NCBI RefSeq assembly: GCF_037977235.1
Contig: NZ_CP150276.1
Coordinates: 1,054,001-1,118,000, forward strand
Reading direction: 5' to 3'
Length of the DNA stretch: 64,000 bases
Origin: Paenibacillus sp. FSL K6-0276
Lineage (GTDB): Bacteria; Bacillota; Bacilli; Paenibacillales; Paenibacillaceae
The notes under the pieces were generated by a model. That model made no database searches. It saw only the letters and a program-made list of their open reading frames with translations, and was not told the origin of the DNA. The stretch's first letter is position 1. The number at the start of each line of letters is the position of its first letter. The position numbers and the translations under genes were made by a program. This document shows, piece by piece, positions 14,961-24,152 of this stretch.

Positions 14961-15896
14961 ATGAATGTCTACGGAATCGCTCCTATGGTTTCCATTATCA
15001 TCTGTACTTACAATCGATCAGATTTATTGATCACAACGCTACAGTCACTATTAACACTGGATGATTTGGAGCAGGCCGAAATTATTGTTGTAGATAACTG
15101 CTCTAAAGATGATACAGCAGCTTGCGTCAAAAAGTTCATAGCTGCGCATGGGGCAGTTCTGGATATCCGCTATATGATGGAGCCCGTGCAGGGATTGTCT
15201 GCGGCTCGCAATACAGGGATTCTAGCTTCGAGAACGCCACTCATTGCATTTCTTGATGATGATGCGATCCCTTGTCAGACATGGATTACGACGATTATCA
15301 GCACCTTTGAAAGTAAACCTGAAGTGATGGCTATGGGAGGGAAGATCGCTCCGATCTTCGAAAGCAAACGTCCGGAGTGGCTGATCAAACCATTCGAACT
15401 TCCGTATACGATCGTTGATCTAGGCAGTCGAATCAAGGAGTATCCGGCCCATCTTCATCCTTGCGGAGCTAACATGGCGATGCGCAAGCTCGTGTTTGAC
15501 ATCAGTCTGTTTCCGCTGGATCTCGGTAGAAAGGGAGATTCTCTCCTCTCAGGTGAGGAGTCCTGGTTATTTGGACAGATCCAGAGGGAAGGGCATTCCA
15601 TTCTGTATCATCCACAGATGGCGGTTGATCATTTTGTTCCTACGAATCGTTTAACCGAGGATTGGATTATGAAACGTTATTATAGCCAGGGTATCACCAA
15701 CGCAGTAAAGAGCGAGGGAATGAAGGGAAAGCTGTCCCTGCTAGGAAAGACAGCCGCTAAGCTAGTGTATATTCTGGCTGATATGGTTCTTTCGAGAAGT
15801 AAGGGAAGGAGGCTCCTGAATAAATGTAGGCTGGAGAGTATTCGCGGAACTCTTCATATGATTCTGGGCCTTAAGAGGCATTCCGCAGCGGGGTGA
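14961..15896 (+). CDS. family 2 glycosyltransferase
   Basis: A 311-residue GT-A glycosyltransferase. ATG 14955 is only a base from the TTAGGTG site, so ATG 14961 is the better start. Motifs: VSIIICTYNRSDLL at the N-terminus, VVDNCSKDDT, AARNTGI, the metal-binding FLDDDAIP, and a later GEESWLFGQIQREGHSILYH region. The C-terminal 60 residues hold a hydrophobic patch that may attach it to the membrane. It probably adds a sugar to the lipid-linked repeat unit. Donor and linkage are unknown. Confidence 0.88.
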   Translation: MNVYGIAPMVSIIICTYNRSDLLITTLQSLLTLDDLEQAEIIVVDNCSKDDTAACVKKFIAAHGAVLDIRYMMEPVQGLSAARNTGILASRTPLIAFLDDDAIPCQTWITTIISTFESKPEVMAMGGKIAPIFESKRPEWLIKPFELPYTIVDLGSRIKEYPAHLHPCGANMAMRKLVFDISLFPLDLGRKGDSLLSGEESWLFGQIQREGHSILYHPQMAVDHFVPTNRLTEDWIMKRYYSQGITNAVKSEGMKGKLSLLGKTAAKLVYILADMVLSRSKGRRLLNKCRLESIRGTLHMILGLKRHSAAG

Positions 15897-15905
15897 GGGA
15901 ATAAC

Positions 15906-17252
15906 ATGACAAATTTTGAGTGGGGCTCCAAAATCAATGCTTTACCATACGGGATGCTCTATCTCATCTTGGCCCTTTTCTTCGGAACGGCGGTCATTTA
16001 TCAGCCGACGATTGCGATAGCTGCCGTACTTCTGATTATTTTATTAGGGATTTCGATATCTAGGCCTCAGCTGATCAGCTATTTCGTTCTATTCACGACG
16101 GCGATATCCATTAACTTTTTAGTCGATGGCAGTCTTTTCGGAATGGAAATACTGTCCCTTTATAAAATGGCTATCATCGCGCTTCTCGTCCCCTGCATGC
16201 TAGTGAATGGTTTGCGATTTCATCTAAGTCATCCCATTTGGGCCATGGTCATGCTGCTGATCATAACCTTTACAGCTTCCATCTGGTTGCCGCAGATGAC
16301 ATCATCGATTGCTATCAAAGCTTTTATTGGTCTTTCCATTCCGTTCGCTTTCTTATTAATTAATTGGAAAAAGGAAGTCGCCGAACGGCAAATTCGAATC
16401 ATCTGCTTACTACCTTTAGTAAGTGTAGGTGTAGGATTGCTACTGCAGATTGCTCATATCCATAATTTTCTCAATGTAGAGTTTACAGGCGCTGTACGGA
16501 TTCAGGGGGCGAATATTCCGGCGCATTTAGCCATGCTGGCTTTTATGGGAGTCGCAATCCCGTTCATTGAGGTAAAGCGGAATCCGAAGCATGCACGGTA
16601 CTTTTATATCCTGCTGGTTCTGAATTTCTTCATTCTGATTGGAACTGGAACAAGGGGTCCCATGCTGGCTCTGGTACCTATGATTCTGTATTACTTCTAT
16701 GACATTCTACGCCAATACCTGAAGGGCAAAACGCTTTTATTAATTCCGTTGATGGGTTCATTCTTCCTGATGATTGTCGCGGTATTCTGGCAGCTCGAAA
16801 ATCTTAAAAAGCGTTCCTTCGAGAGATCGACCGATAGCGCTGTTGATTTGTCTGGACGGTCGGAGGCATGGGAGTATTTTCTGAATAAGGCCGCGGGATC
16901 TCCTTGGTCAGGTAGAGGGCTCGGCTCAGTTACTGTTGCGAATGATGGAACACTGTACAAAGGTTTTGTTGTTCCGCATAACGAGTATATCCGTTTTTAC
17001 TTCGATGGGGGGTACATTGGCTCCATATTGCTGCTGCTCTCCCTATTGGCTGTGTTTTATCTAGTTTATAGAGCTCTGGTGCCGCCGGTTAAAGCCTATT
17101 ATCTGCTCTTTCTAGCAGGATTCCTAATCTATTCATTTTCCGACAATACGCTGTCGACGGTCCAATCTATTATTCCGTTTTGTTGGTACCTAAACTGTCT
17201 GTACCGATCTTCACAGCCAACCGATTCCCCACAAAAAGAAGTGATACGATGA
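15906..17252 (+). CDS. Wzy-type polymerase / O-antigen ligase-like membrane protein
   Basis: A 448-residue protein with about eleven or twelve membrane segments and one large extracytoplasmic loop (about 300-355) with the O-antigen ligase family pattern SGRSEAWEYFLNKAAGSPWS, then GRGLGSV and VPHNEYIRFYFDGG. The His-Asn motif in that loop is typical of the Wzy_C/WaaL fold. It should polymerise lipid-linked repeat units on the outer face of the membrane, or ligate finished chains. The following gene overlaps its stop codon by four bases, so the two are translationally coupled. A second protein of this type lies at 18023. Confidence 0.85.
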   Translation: MTNFEWGSKINALPYGMLYLILALFFGTAVIYQPTIAIAAVLLIILLGISISRPQLISYFVLFTTAISINFLVDGSLFGMEILSLYKMAIIALLVPCMLVNGLRFHLSHPIWAMVMLLIITFTASIWLPQMTSSIAIKAFIGLSIPFAFLLINWKKEVAERQIRIICLLPLVSVGVGLLLQIAHIHNFLNVEFTGAVRIQGANIPAHLAMLAFMGVAIPFIEVKRNPKHARYFYILLVLNFFILIGTGTRGPMLALVPMILYYFYDILRQYLKGKTLLLIPLMGSFFLMIVAVFWQLENLKKRSFERSTDSAVDLSGRSEAWEYFLNKAAGSPWSGRGLGSVTVANDGTLYKGFVVPHNEYIRFYFDGGYIGSILLLLSLLAVFYLVYRALVPPVKAYYLLFLAGFLIYSFSDNTLSTVQSIIPFCWYLNCLYRSSQPTDSPQKEVIR

Positions 17253-18022
17253 ACCAAGTGAATATGTTCGATGTCAAATTTGATAATTATGATTTTATGG
17301 ATTTGCTTGATTACATTGATAAAACCATACAGGAAAGGAATCAATCCTACATCCTGACCTGCAACGTGGACCATGTGATCAAGCTTCGGAAGGACAAAGA
17401 ATTCCAAATGGTGTACTCCGAGGCAGGAGCTGTCGTTGCAGATGGCATGCCGCTCATCTGGGCATCCAAAATGCTAGGCAAACCGCTGAAGCAGAAGGTA
17501 TCTGGAGCTGATCTATTCAGTCGTCTTGGCAATGCTTTTGAGCAAAGGAAGTACCGGCTGTTCTTCTTAGGCTCAGCAGAAGGCGTGCCGGAGCGAGCAA
17601 CCATGAATCTTAAAGCGGCTTATCCAGGAATCAACATCGTCGGCTGCTACTCTCCATCTTATGGTTTTGAGCACAACGATGAGGAGAATGAACGTATTGT
17701 AAAAATGCTTACGGAAAGTCAGCCTGACATCGTATTTGTCGGAGTGGGAGCCCCCAAGCAGGAGAAGTGGATTTATCGTCACTATACTTCTTATCAAGCC
17801 CCGATCTCGATCGGCGTGGGAGCGACCTTTGATTTTCTCTCAGGGTCGGTGAAACGGGCGCCGGATTTCATGCAGAGAACGGGTCTTGAATGGTTCTGGC
17901 GTCTGAGTCAGGAGCCGGGAAGACTCTGGAAAAGATATCTTGTGGATGATGCACAATTTCTAGTGCTATTGCTCAAAGAGTTGCGCAAGCGTGATAAAGC
18001 AAAGGGAGGAGGCCTGGAATGA
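17249..18022 (+). CDS. WecG/TagA/CpsF-family glycosyltransferase
   Basis: A 257-residue GT26 enzyme. The frame is open from 17180, but ATG 17249 overlaps the stop codon of the previous gene in an ATGA arrangement and begins the conserved domain. Family hallmarks are TCNVDHVIKLRKDKEFQ, VVADGMPLIWASKMLG, RLFFLGSAEGVPERA, VGVGAPKQEKWI and VGATFDFLSGSVKRAP. Relatives transfer N-acetylmannosamine or related sugars to undecaprenyl-linked intermediates at the inner face of the membrane. Here it is probably one of the early transferases of the repeat unit. Confidence 0.92.
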   Translation: MNQVNMFDVKFDNYDFMDLLDYIDKTIQERNQSYILTCNVDHVIKLRKDKEFQMVYSEAGAVVADGMPLIWASKMLGKPLKQKVSGADLFSRLGNAFEQRKYRLFFLGSAEGVPERATMNLKAAYPGINIVGCYSPSYGFEHNDEENERIVKMLTESQPDIVFVGVGAPKQEKWIYRHYTSYQAPISIGVGATFDFLSGSVKRAPDFMQRTGLEWFWRLSQEPGRLWKRYLVDDAQFLVLLLKELRKRDKAKGGGLE

Positions 18023-19519
18023 GTGATGATGAGCGAGAATGAGAACAAGTTGCCGCTCCCATCCGTAAATCCCATCCAGAGCGCTGGAGTCATCGGCGGA
18101 ATGATGATTATGGGACTGCTTCTTCCACTGATGATTGGCTTCGCCAGTGCGAAGCTGGACTACTCGAACAGTCTGCAGGGTGCCATCCTATCGACCATAT
18201 TATTCCCGGCTTTTCTTCTAGCACTGCTCAGACCCAAATTGTTGGTTTCTTACACCTTGCTAATTTGGGCGATAGCTCCAGAACTTCGACGTATCATTGA
18301 TTGGTCACAGGATGTGTACCACTCTGTATCCTTGTTAAGTCTAGCCCCATTGTTAACTGGAGCAACGCTAGCGATTCCGGTACTAAGAGAGATTCATAAG
18401 ATTCAGAAATCATCTACCCGGATTATTCTGCTCTTCGCAGTAGCGCTGGTCTACGGAGCCATCATTGGACTTACTAAGAATGGGATGGGATCGGTTTACG
18501 ACTTGGCGAATTATATTGTTCCACTGTTGTTGCTGCCCTACTTTGCGGTTACGCGGTTCAAGCCCAAGGATATAGACCGACTGTTATACACTTTTGCCAA
18601 TATTGCTGTCATGGTTGCCATTTATGGAATAATTCAATATTTAACCGTTCCACCTTGGGATGCTTTCTGGATGAGGCATGCGGATATGCTGTCCATAGGA
18701 ACGCCTTATCCACTCGAGATTCGCGTGTTCTCAACGTTGAACTCTCCAGGGCCTGCTGCAACCTTCCTGGTATTCGCGTTAGTTCCTATGATTCTAGAAA
18801 AAAGATGGCAGGGAACGCTGCGCTGGATCGGCGTTCTGCTAGTTGTAATCTGTCTTTTGACTACGCTGGTTCGTTCAGCTTGGCTAGTTCTAGTGGTTAT
18901 GCTGCTCATGTACATTGGCTCATCTCCGTCCAAAGGAAAGTGGAAGACCTTAATTCAGTTGGTATTTGTAGCATCGCTACTATTCTGGATTGTACCTAAA
19001 CTGCCTGGAGCAGAAGGGTTGGTTGCACGGGTGGAGACACTTTCTTCTGTGAAGGAAGACCAATCTTATAACGAGCGGCTAAGTTTATGGCAGAACATGC
19101 TACCAATGGTCGCTGCGAATCCGGTTGGAGAGGGAATAGGCAGTGTAGGGCAGAGCACCAAGCTAGGAAATAGCGGTGAGCTTGGAGAGTACGGAAATAT
19201 GGATAATGGAGTGATTGCATTATTGCTAACCTTCGGTGTTCTGGGAGCGGTCTTCTTCTTCGGTGCTTTGGGTACTGTCGCCAAACAGATACTTACCAGA
19301 GTAACCAGTAAGGATATATGGCAACCGTACGCGCGGCTTGCTCTGGCTGCTTGGACCGGTGCAGTAGTCAGTCTAGTATCAGACAATGGGTTCCCTGGAC
19401 TCAAGGGATATTTGATCTGGATGTTGATTGGTCTTGGGATTAGTGCAAGAGAGATTACTCAGAGCAGAAAGAAGGAATTACCTCATGCAGCAGTTGAACG
19501 CAAAATCGCTCCCCACTAA
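18023..19519 (+). CDS. second Wzy / O-antigen ligase-like membrane protein
   Basis: A 498-residue polytopic protein with about twelve membrane segments. Three starts are possible (GTG 18023, ATG 18026, ATG 18029); GTG is best spaced from GGAGGAGG at 18005-18012. The large loop contains SYNERLSLWQNMLPMVAANP and GEGIGSVGQST, typical of the Wzy_C/WaaL fold, and is longer in overall length than the protein at 15906. Having two such proteins in one operon suggests that one polymerises repeat units and the other attaches the chain to something or handles a second polymer. Which does which cannot be told from sequence. Confidence 0.83.
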   Translation: MMMSENENKLPLPSVNPIQSAGVIGGMMIMGLLLPLMIGFASAKLDYSNSLQGAILSTILFPAFLLALLRPKLLVSYTLLIWAIAPELRRIIDWSQDVYHSVSLLSLAPLLTGATLAIPVLREIHKIQKSSTRIILLFAVALVYGAIIGLTKNGMGSVYDLANYIVPLLLLPYFAVTRFKPKDIDRLLYTFANIAVMVAIYGIIQYLTVPPWDAFWMRHADMLSIGTPYPLEIRVFSTLNSPGPAATFLVFALVPMILEKRWQGTLRWIGVLLVVICLLTTLVRSAWLVLVVMLLMYIGSSPSKGKWKTLIQLVFVASLLFWIVPKLPGAEGLVARVETLSSVKEDQSYNERLSLWQNMLPMVAANPVGEGIGSVGQSTKLGNSGELGEYGNMDNGVIALLLTFGVLGAVFFFGALGTVAKQILTRVTSKDIWQPYARLALAAWTGAVVSLVSDNGFPGLKGYLIWMLIGLGISAREITQSRKKELPHAAVERKIAPH

Positions 19520-20864
19520 CACGATCTGGTCTACTCTCAAGCGTTTCACGAAGAGTAAGGGTAATAGCTCAGCAGCCATGAAAACCATGATAGTCAGCGT
19601 ATTGGTTCTGCTGATTAACATGCTGACAGGTGTGTTGACAGCCCGATATTTGGGTCCGACCGGTCGCGGGGAACAGACAGCGATGATGAACTGGTCACAG
19701 TTTCTGGCGTTCAGCATGAGCTTTGGAATTCCGTCGGCATTGATTTATAACGCTAAGAAGAATCCGGATGATGCCGGCGTGTTGTACCGGATGTCCCTTC
19801 TACTTGGCATTGGCTTTGGGATCGTGGCCATGATTATAGGCATACTGGTCCTGCCCTATTGGTTGAAATCCTTCAGTCCGGAGGTTGTCGCTTTTGCACA
19901 GTGGTCGATGATTCAGTGTCCACTTATGGTCGTCGCCCAGATCAACAATGCGGCCTATCAATTTAGAGGGGAATACCAGAAGTTTAATGGTCTTCGTTAT
20001 GTGATTCCACTGCTAACACTAGTCATCATTGGGATTCTGATTATGGGTGGGTGGATGAACCCTTTTACAACGGCTCTTGCTTATCTTGTTCCAGGAGCCC
20101 CGCTCTTCATCGGGATGACGATTTCCCTGCTACGCACCTATAAGGTAAAGATGAAGGATGCTTATCTGAATTTCAAAAGATTGTTTACTTACGGACTGGG
20201 TTCCTACGGCAATGATTTGCTTGGTCAGTTCTCTTACTATATCGATCAGATTGTAATTGCAGGCTTGTTAAGACCGGCTGATCTGGGACTTTATGTAGTG
20301 GCCGTGAGTTTATCACGGATGGTTACTTTCTTCTCAAGCTCCGTTACGGTGGTACTGTTCCCTAAAGCTTCTGAACTGTCGAAGGAAGAAGCCATTTCTC
20401 TCACCTTCAAGGCGTTTAGGATAAGCACTACCTTTACACTGTTAGGCTCCTTGGCCCTGATGGTTGTAGCCCCCCTTGTGATTCCACTGCTGTACGGAAA
20501 AGATTTCAATACGGCGCTAACCGTGTTCCGATTGCTGTTGTTGGAAGTAACCATTAGCGGAGGAACGATTATTCTGGCGCAAGTATTTATGGCGCTTGGT
20601 AAGCCCAAATTTGTATCGATGCTTCAAGGCTTTGGTCTGATCTTGGTGATTCCGCTCTTATTCTTGCTGATTCCGAAGTACGGCTTGCTCGGTGCAGGAG
20701 TAGCGATGCTTTCATCCGCAGTACTGCGCTTCCTATTCATCATCTTAAATATAAGATTCAACTTGAAAGTTAAGCTTCCTCGACTGCTGATTACTGGGCA
20801 AGACATTCAGTGGATGAAGACGACGATGAATTCATATATTCGCAAGAAACCTATGGATGTATAA
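19485..20864 (+). CDS. Wzx-type polysaccharide flippase
   Basis: A 459-residue membrane protein of the MOP/MVF superfamily with about twelve to fourteen membrane segments. The frame is open from 19428, but ATG 19485 has a GAAGGAA site upstream and overlaps the previous gene by 35 bases. Family features include the early LTGVLTARYLGPTGRGEQTA, the central SYGNDLLGQFSYYIDQIVIA and YVVAVSLSRMVTFFSS. It would move lipid-linked repeat units across the cytoplasmic membrane before polymerisation. Confidence 0.9.
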   Translation: MQQLNAKSLPTNTIWSTLKRFTKSKGNSSAAMKTMIVSVLVLLINMLTGVLTARYLGPTGRGEQTAMMNWSQFLAFSMSFGIPSALIYNAKKNPDDAGVLYRMSLLLGIGFGIVAMIIGILVLPYWLKSFSPEVVAFAQWSMIQCPLMVVAQINNAAYQFRGEYQKFNGLRYVIPLLTLVIIGILIMGGWMNPFTTALAYLVPGAPLFIGMTISLLRTYKVKMKDAYLNFKRLFTYGLGSYGNDLLGQFSYYIDQIVIAGLLRPADLGLYVVAVSLSRMVTFFSSSVTVVLFPKASELSKEEAISLTFKAFRISTTFTLLGSLALMVVAPLVIPLLYGKDFNTALTVFRLLLLEVTISGGTIILAQVFMALGKPKFVSMLQGFGLILVIPLLFLLIPKYGLLGAGVAMLSSAVLRFLFIILNIRFNLKVKLPRLLITGQDIQWMKTTMNSYIRKKPMDV

Positions 20865-20887
20865 GACAGCAAAAAGGAGGAACCTTC

Positions 20888-21742
20888 ATGGATTCAGTGA
20901 CAAGCGTGTTAGGCGGCCCCGGCAGTTATCCAATCTCGGCCGTTATCATTGCTCAAGATGACGAAATTCGAATAGCCAAAGCCATTCAGTCCTGTAGGCT
21001 ATTTGCTGACGAGGTGGTTGTCATCGACGGAGGTAGCAAGGATGGGACGGTGGAGTTATCCGAAAGCTTGAATTGCCGGGTATTCGTCAACCCATGGCCC
21101 GGATATGCGAAGCAGAGAGAATTCGGAGTGGAACGCGCCGTCCATGATTGGGTCTTTCTTATTGATACCGACGAGATTGTCAGTGATGAACTGGCCGCAA
21201 ATATTCTTGAACGAAAGAAAGTGCTCACAGACCCAACCGCTGCTTATTCCATCTACCGGATCGGTGATTTTCTCGGAAGATGGCTGAATCACGGAGAATA
21301 CCTAGTACGCCTTTATAATCGTAAGCAATATGGCATTCTTAACAGCTTGGTGCACGAAAGACCTGAGGTATCTGAAGAACGGACCGTCCGATTAAACGGA
21401 ACACTCTGGCATCAGGGATTCCGCAGCATTAATGATCATGTGATGCGATTTAATAAATACACGGATCTGGAAGCTCAAAGCGCTTATCTCAGCGGCAAGC
21501 CTTTTCGACTTAGTCGGCTGCTCGTACGTCCACCAGCTCGCTTTGTTCAGCAGTATTTTGTGCACGGATTGTTCAAGAAAGGGATATCAGGTTTCGCGGT
21601 CGCTGTATTCTGGGTGATGTATGAATTCATGGTCGGCTTCAAGCATTACGAATTGAATCACTCCGCTAAGCTAGCTCAGCACAATGCGGAAGGGCAAGCC
21701 GAGCCAGAGAAAAAGGGGGAGAGAAGTTATGCCGTACAGTGA
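20888..21742 (+). CDS. family 2 glycosyltransferase, WaaE/KdtX-like
   Basis: A 284-residue glycosyltransferase. AAAGGAGG is seven bases before ATG 20888, so the longer frame from 20810 is rejected. It carries the WaaE-type signature ADEVVVIDGGSKDGT, then NPWPGYAKQREFGVE and VFLIDTDEIVSDEL, with the GT-A metal-binding acidic motif. A C-terminal hydrophobic segment at about 235-260 may bind the membrane. In lipopolysaccharide systems relatives transfer glucose; in Gram-positive loci they are repeat-unit transferases of unknown specificity. The next gene begins inside its 3' end. Confidence 0.88.
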   Translation: MDSVTSVLGGPGSYPISAVIIAQDDEIRIAKAIQSCRLFADEVVVIDGGSKDGTVELSESLNCRVFVNPWPGYAKQREFGVERAVHDWVFLIDTDEIVSDELAANILERKKVLTDPTAAYSIYRIGDFLGRWLNHGEYLVRLYNRKQYGILNSLVHERPEVSEERTVRLNGTLWHQGFRSINDHVMRFNKYTDLEAQSAYLSGKPFRLSRLLVRPPARFVQQYFVHGLFKKGISGFAVAVFWVMYEFMVGFKHYELNHSAKLAQHNAEGQAEPEKKGERSYAVQ

Positions 21743-22922
21743 CGGATTGAATATTATGACGACTGGTCTTAGCTGGCCATCGCTACAGCCGGGTGGACTC
21801 AATACGTATTTCAAATCCGTTTGCGAGCAGCTCTCTTCACGCAACAAGGTACACGCCTTAATCTGTAGTCTAGAAACACCGTCTACCCCGGAAGAGTTAA
21901 AGATCCATAATGCAGGGGATCCAAAGGATGGGATCTGGAAACGGAAGGATGACTTTCAGCGCAAGGCGGCGGATCTAATGGGAGAAGGGAGTGGGCGTAT
22001 AGACATTCTATACACACACTTTGCACCCTATGGTATCGGACCCGCATTGGAAGCTAAGAAACGTGGAATTCCAGTAATCATGACCTTTCATGGACCTTGG
22101 AATGAGGAAATGAAGATGGAGGGGCGCGGCATTAAACATCGGGTCAAGAGCACGATTGCCAAAAACATTGAACATAGAGCCTATAAGCTGGCAGATAAAT
22201 TTATTGTTCTGAGCGAGACGTTCCGTGACATGCTTCATAAGCTCCATGGCGTGCCATTACACAAAATCATAGTTATCCCGGGAGCGGCTAATGTAGAACG
22301 TTTCGTTCCTGCTCCCAATCGGCTAGCAATCCGCAGAACCTTGAATTTACCTGAGGGTGCAACGACGGTGTTAACCGTAAGACGTCTGGTAAATCGGATG
22401 GGACTGCTTCAATTGCTTGAAGCTTGGAAGCAGGTGTCCGAACGTTTCCCGAATGCAATTCTGCTTATTGGGGGTAAAGGCCCACTACGCGGGGAATTGG
22501 AAGAAAAGATCGCTGATTATGGCTTAAGCAGTAAAGTAAGGCTGCTGGGTTTCATTCCGGATCATGAACTGGTTTCTTATTATCAAGCTGCGGATTTGTT
22601 CGTAGTTCCCTCACAAGCACTGGAAGGCTTCGGTCTGATCACTGTGGAGGCCATGGCCTCGGGATTGCCAGTAATGGCTACACCGATCGGTGGGAACAAG
22701 GAGATATTGGCAGGCTTTAGACCGGAGCTTCTGTTCAAAAGTGCAGCGAGCGAGGATATGGCTGAAGGCATGATTCATATGTTAAGCAACCGAAAGTTGC
22801 TTCCGAGCCGTGATGAATGCAGGGAACATGTTCTGGAGAAATACACCTGGGAGCGTGTCACTGACCAAGTGGAGTCTGTATTCCTAACTGCATTAGGAGA
22901 TGAGGTGGCAACAAAATGCTAA
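21729..22922 (+). CDS. family 4 glycosyltransferase
   Basis: A 397-residue GT-B enzyme. The frame extends upstream, but ATG 21729 follows GGGGAGAG and begins the conserved fold. N-terminal acceptor domain: SWPSLQPGGLNTYFKSVCE. C-terminal nucleotide-sugar domain: TVRRLVNRMGLLQLLEAWKQ, LLGFIPDHELVSYYQAADLF and the E-x7-E motif region EGFGLITVEAMASGLPV. The start overlaps the previous gene by 14 bases and its end overlaps the next gene by seven, which points to coupled translation. Many relatives are mannosyl- or glucosyltransferases, and GDP-mannose is made by the enzyme at 27082. Confidence 0.9.
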   Translation: MPYSDGLNIMTTGLSWPSLQPGGLNTYFKSVCEQLSSRNKVHALICSLETPSTPEELKIHNAGDPKDGIWKRKDDFQRKAADLMGEGSGRIDILYTHFAPYGIGPALEAKKRGIPVIMTFHGPWNEEMKMEGRGIKHRVKSTIAKNIEHRAYKLADKFIVLSETFRDMLHKLHGVPLHKIIVIPGAANVERFVPAPNRLAIRRTLNLPEGATTVLTVRRLVNRMGLLQLLEAWKQVSERFPNAILLIGGKGPLRGELEEKIADYGLSSKVRLLGFIPDHELVSYYQAADLFVVPSQALEGFGLITVEAMASGLPVMATPIGGNKEILAGFRPELLFKSAASEDMAEGMIHMLSNRKLLPSRDECREHVLEKYTWERVTDQVESVFLTALGDEVATKC

Positions 22923-24055
22923 AAGTCGCTTATATAGATCACACGGCGAAATGGAGTGGTGGAGAGGTTGCGTTGTTCAACGTCCTCACGAATATTGGAG
23001 AGCATATTGAACCACTCGTGATATTGGCAGAAGAAGGAACATTGGCAGAACGCTTGCGGGAAAAGGGAATTGATGTGCGTGTTGTTCCCCTGGATGAAAG
23101 TATTCGTAGTCGTAACCGGAATGCTGTGAATCTGGGAGCACCTGCTGCTGCGTTTAAGCTGCTTTCATACGGGCGTAAGCTTGCACCGTTACTCAAGCAG
23201 GAGAAGGTTGATTGTGTTCATACCAATTCTCTGAAGTCAGCGCTTTATGGAACGATCGCCGCTAAGAAAGCAGGCATTCCCTTAATCTGGCACATTCGAG
23301 ATCATATTGGTGCCCCTTATTTAAAGCCCATTGTAGCCAAAGTGATTCGGCTCCTGTCTCGACTGCTTCCAAACGGTGTAATTGCCAATTCACATTCTAC
23401 GTTGAACGCATTGGATCTACCTAGTTCCAAGAAAACACTAGTTGTTCACTGTGGCTTCGGTAAAATCATTGGCAACGGAATCGGTAATCGTAATCAGAAG
23501 GATTTTAACGTGTTGTTGGCGGGGCGATTAGCGCATTGGAAGGGCCAACATATCGTACTGGAAGCAGCGAGGATGCTTAAGCAAGATCCCCGTGTGAAAT
23601 TCTGGCTAGCGGGTGACGCTCTGTTTGGAGAGGCGGAATATAAACAAGAGCTGCTTCAGAAGATAGAACGAGATGAGCTCACGAATGTAAGTCTATTAGG
23701 TCATGTGGAAGACATTCAAGGATTAATGGGTACGGCCAATTTGCTGATTCACACCTCGATAACACCAGAGCCATTTGGTCAAGTGATCGTAGAAGGGATG
23801 GCAGCTGGACTTCCGGTCATCGCATCTAATGAAGGCGGACCCGTTGAAATTGTAGTTCCTGGGGAGACGGGGATGCTGATCCAGCCTGGGGACCCAGCCA
23901 TTCTTGCTGAGTCTATTACTTGGATGTTGGAACATCCAGAGGATAGAAAGCGGATGGCGGCTAATGGAGTGAAGCGGGTGAAGGAACATTTTGTAATAGA
24001 GAATACGGTTAAGGACATAGTCAACTACTATAAAGGCCTGCTGACGAGCACCTAA
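22916..24055 (+). CDS. family 4 glycosyltransferase
   Basis: A 379-residue GT-B enzyme. The N-terminal domain opens with VAYIDHTAKWSGGEVALFNV, and an acceptor-side stretch contains HTNSLKSALYGTIAAKKAG. The C-terminal domain has LLAGRLAHWKGQHIVLEAAR, LLGHVEDIQGLMGTANLLIH and the E-x7-E region PEPFGQVIVEGMAAGLPVIA. The start codon overlaps the preceding gene. It acts in the cytoplasm on the lipid-linked repeat unit. Donor and acceptor are not predictable. Confidence 0.9.
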   Translation: MLKVAYIDHTAKWSGGEVALFNVLTNIGEHIEPLVILAEEGTLAERLREKGIDVRVVPLDESIRSRNRNAVNLGAPAAAFKLLSYGRKLAPLLKQEKVDCVHTNSLKSALYGTIAAKKAGIPLIWHIRDHIGAPYLKPIVAKVIRLLSRLLPNGVIANSHSTLNALDLPSSKKTLVVHCGFGKIIGNGIGNRNQKDFNVLLAGRLAHWKGQHIVLEAARMLKQDPRVKFWLAGDALFGEAEYKQELLQKIERDELTNVSLLGHVEDIQGLMGTANLLIHTSITPEPFGQVIVEGMAAGLPVIASNEGGPVEIVVPGETGMLIQPGDPAILAESITWMLEHPEDRKRMAANGVKRVKEHFVIENTVKDIVNYYKGLLTST

Positions 24056-24152
24056 CAGATCATAGGGCCCAAGGTTGATGCTCCTGAAAGCAGATTTTGA
24101 TAACGGGGTAACGCTGAAGAAGATGCTCCATAAAACTTTGAGGATGATTCAC

